Shown here piece after piece: positions 62,994-64,000 of a stretch of DNA of 64,000 nt; within the stretch, counting starts at the first letter, position 1; each line of letters begins with the position of its first letter. This DNA is from Planctomycetota bacterium (lineage in GTDB: Bacteria; Planctomycetota; UBA11346). The position numbers were made by a program, and so were the translations under genes. The stretch is from the NCBI GenBank assembly GCA_013816485.1, contig JACDEI010000026.1, positions 1 to 64,000 of the forward strand, given 5' to 3'. The notes under the pieces are model-generated. The model worked only from the letters and a program-made list of their open reading frames with translations, did not search any database and was not told the DNA's origin.

Positions 62994-63560
62994 CTACCCC
63001 CAGAGGCCGGCAATGTGGGCGCCGCCAACAATCAGGGCAACCCCCAGCACGCGACACACCAGGACCTCCCCATCACCCACCGACAGGCGGCGGCGCAGGA
63101 GGCGGTTGAGCATTCCCATTTCCAGACGCAGCAACGGACGCGCAGCGATCAGCAACGACAGACCGCATGCGGCACTGATGACCGCGAGCGACCACACCGG
63201 CACCACATCGCGCATGACTTCGCTGAGCTGGTTGGCGACCATCACCGCGAGCGCTACGAAGCTCACCAATACCACGGCGGTGACGAGGTGTGCGGCGCTG
63301 ATCTGGACTTGGCGCTTGGGTGGTGTGGCCGGCAGGTGCTGGCGGATGCGCGCTTCCAAGGCTGAGACATCGCTGACGCGGGAGCTGACTCGGGAAATAG
63401 CAGCAGCGTGATCCTTGAGCAGGCCATCGAGCGCATCGAAGCGGGACGAGGCGGCCTGGAGGTCGGGACGACCGGCCAACAGGTGCTCGAGACCGGCGGC
63501 TTCCGCATGGGACAGTTCGCCATCGTGGAGGCGTTGCAGGAGGCGGTCGTGGTCGTGCAT
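62994..63560 (-). CDS. Anti-sigma-factor-like membrane protein, first gene of the pseudopilin operon
   Basis: A 188-residue protein. Residues 1-45 (MHDHDRLLQRLHDGELSHAE, AAGLEHLLAGRPDLQ) look like the short helical anti-sigma N-terminus common in Planctomycetes, but without the zinc-binding His/Cys pattern. A helical linker follows, then three hydrophobic helices (VTAVVLVSFVALAVMVANQL, WSLAVISAACGLSLLIAARP, VCRVLGVALIVGGAHIAGLW). No sigma factor gene is adjacent. Given its place it may control or anchor the pseudopilus genes. ATG 63560 is preferred; an upstream extension of the frame looks non-coding. Confidence 0.6.
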   Translation of the reverse strand: MHDHDRLLQRLHDGELSHAEAAGLEHLLAGRPDLQAASSRFDALDGLLKDHAAAISRVSSRVSDVSALEARIRQHLPATPPKRQVQISAAHLVTAVVLVSFVALAVMVANQLSEVMRDVVPVWSLAVISAACGLSLLIAARPLLRLEMGMLNRLLRRRLSVGDGEVLVCRVLGVALIVGGAHIAGLWG

Positions 63561-63829
63561 GGTCGGCTCGGGGGTGGGACGTTGCCAGGGATGCTCAACC
63601 GGACATGGGCCCGGACGGGATGTACACCTGCCACCACCCGGGGGATATGGCCTGCAAGGCACTGACGGTCAAGATCATGCATCAATTGATGCAGACCTGT
63701 CGGACGACTTGTGGCCGTCCGGTCCACAAACCACCGCATGTTGCGCGGATCGCTCCGGCGGGCTCCACGACCGTGGCGGAGCGGCCCGTCGGCGGCAACC
63801 TGCCCCACAGGCATACGTTTGGAGTCGCC

Positions 63830-64000
63830 ATGACGTTTCTGACCACTCTTTCTCACGTCAAAGTCGTCGCCGTCATCCGCGGCAGCAGTGCCGACCATGC
63901 GGTGGCCATGGCGGAGGCGCTGATTCGCGGCGGGGTGTTCGGCATCGAGATCACCTATTCTACCCCCGACTGTTGTGCCGCAATCCGCCGGGTGGTGGCG
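63830..64000 (+). CDS. KDPG/KHG aldolase-like protein, 5' part only
   Basis: Fifty-seven codons are present before the window ends. MTFLTTLSHVKVVAVIRGSS, then AMAEALIRGGVFGIEITYST and PDCCAAIRRV match the start of 2-dehydro-3-deoxyphosphogluconate aldolase (Eda): VVAVIRG holds the strand with Arg, and GIEIT the conserved Glu. GGAG lies 5 nt before ATG 63830. The enzyme would cleave KDPG to pyruvate and glyceraldehyde 3-phosphate. It is divergent from the pseudopilin operon; the 270 bases between contain no recognised gene. Confidence 0.88.
   Translation, partial: MTFLTTLSHVKVVAVIRGSSADHAVAMAEALIRGGVFGIEITYSTPDCCAAIRRVVA

Overview
The window is GC-rich bacterial chromosomal DNA, tightly packed with genes. 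It most likely comes from the PVC superphylum, on the Planctomycetota or a nearby branch. The best evidence is a 59-residue protein at 51621-51800 that matches the small basic protein family known from Chlamydiae, Verrucomicrobia, Lentisphaerae and Planctomycetes. Supporting signs are a DUF4954 protein, a cluster of type II pseudopilins, a Ser/Thr kinase with a DLG motif, and the dispersed palindromic and (GCAGAG)-like repeats usual in such genomes. LpxA implies a lipid A outer membrane. The genus cannot be fixed from the sequence alone.

Positions 1-18300 look accessory. An orphan pseudopilin gene, a candidate structured RNA and a 51-residue membrane peptide lie between two inverted copies of a roughly 310-bp palindromic element. 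Then follow a CheB-CheR-PAS-histidine kinase fusion with a broken CheB stub behind it, a single-domain response regulator, a membrane esterase with DoxX, an endonuclease/exonuclease/phosphatase protein, a Na+/H+ antiporter, a BON-MscS channel, a receiver protein with an almost perfect 120-bp internal duplication, and CHAD, lysozyme-like and YHS proteins. This part has loose spacing and many repeats, and it ends at tRNA-Gln and tRNA-Ala. No integrase is visible.

Positions 18400-54998 are mostly housekeeping: ndk, nrdR with an ATP-cone partner, an oligopeptide-binding protein, clpP, a Zn peptidase, truD-fmt, a Ser/Thr kinase, hrpA, lemA with an M48 peptidase, an overlapping trpB-trpA-tatC-proB operon, nagB-DUF4954, gapA, lpxA, queG and thiS. 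Several repeat families sit between or inside these genes. One enters the trpB/trpA junction and is translated. A RAYT-like gene without the HUH residues overlaps queG.

Positions 55050-63560 form one minus-strand operon: an anti-sigma-like membrane protein, six pseudopilins in overlapping frames and a Wzy_C/O-antigen-ligase-like membrane protein. The orphan pseudopilin at 577-1797 is a clear paralogue of one member. The window ends inside a KDPG-aldolase-like gene.

Functions are assigned from recognised motifs and family knowledge. No database search was possible.
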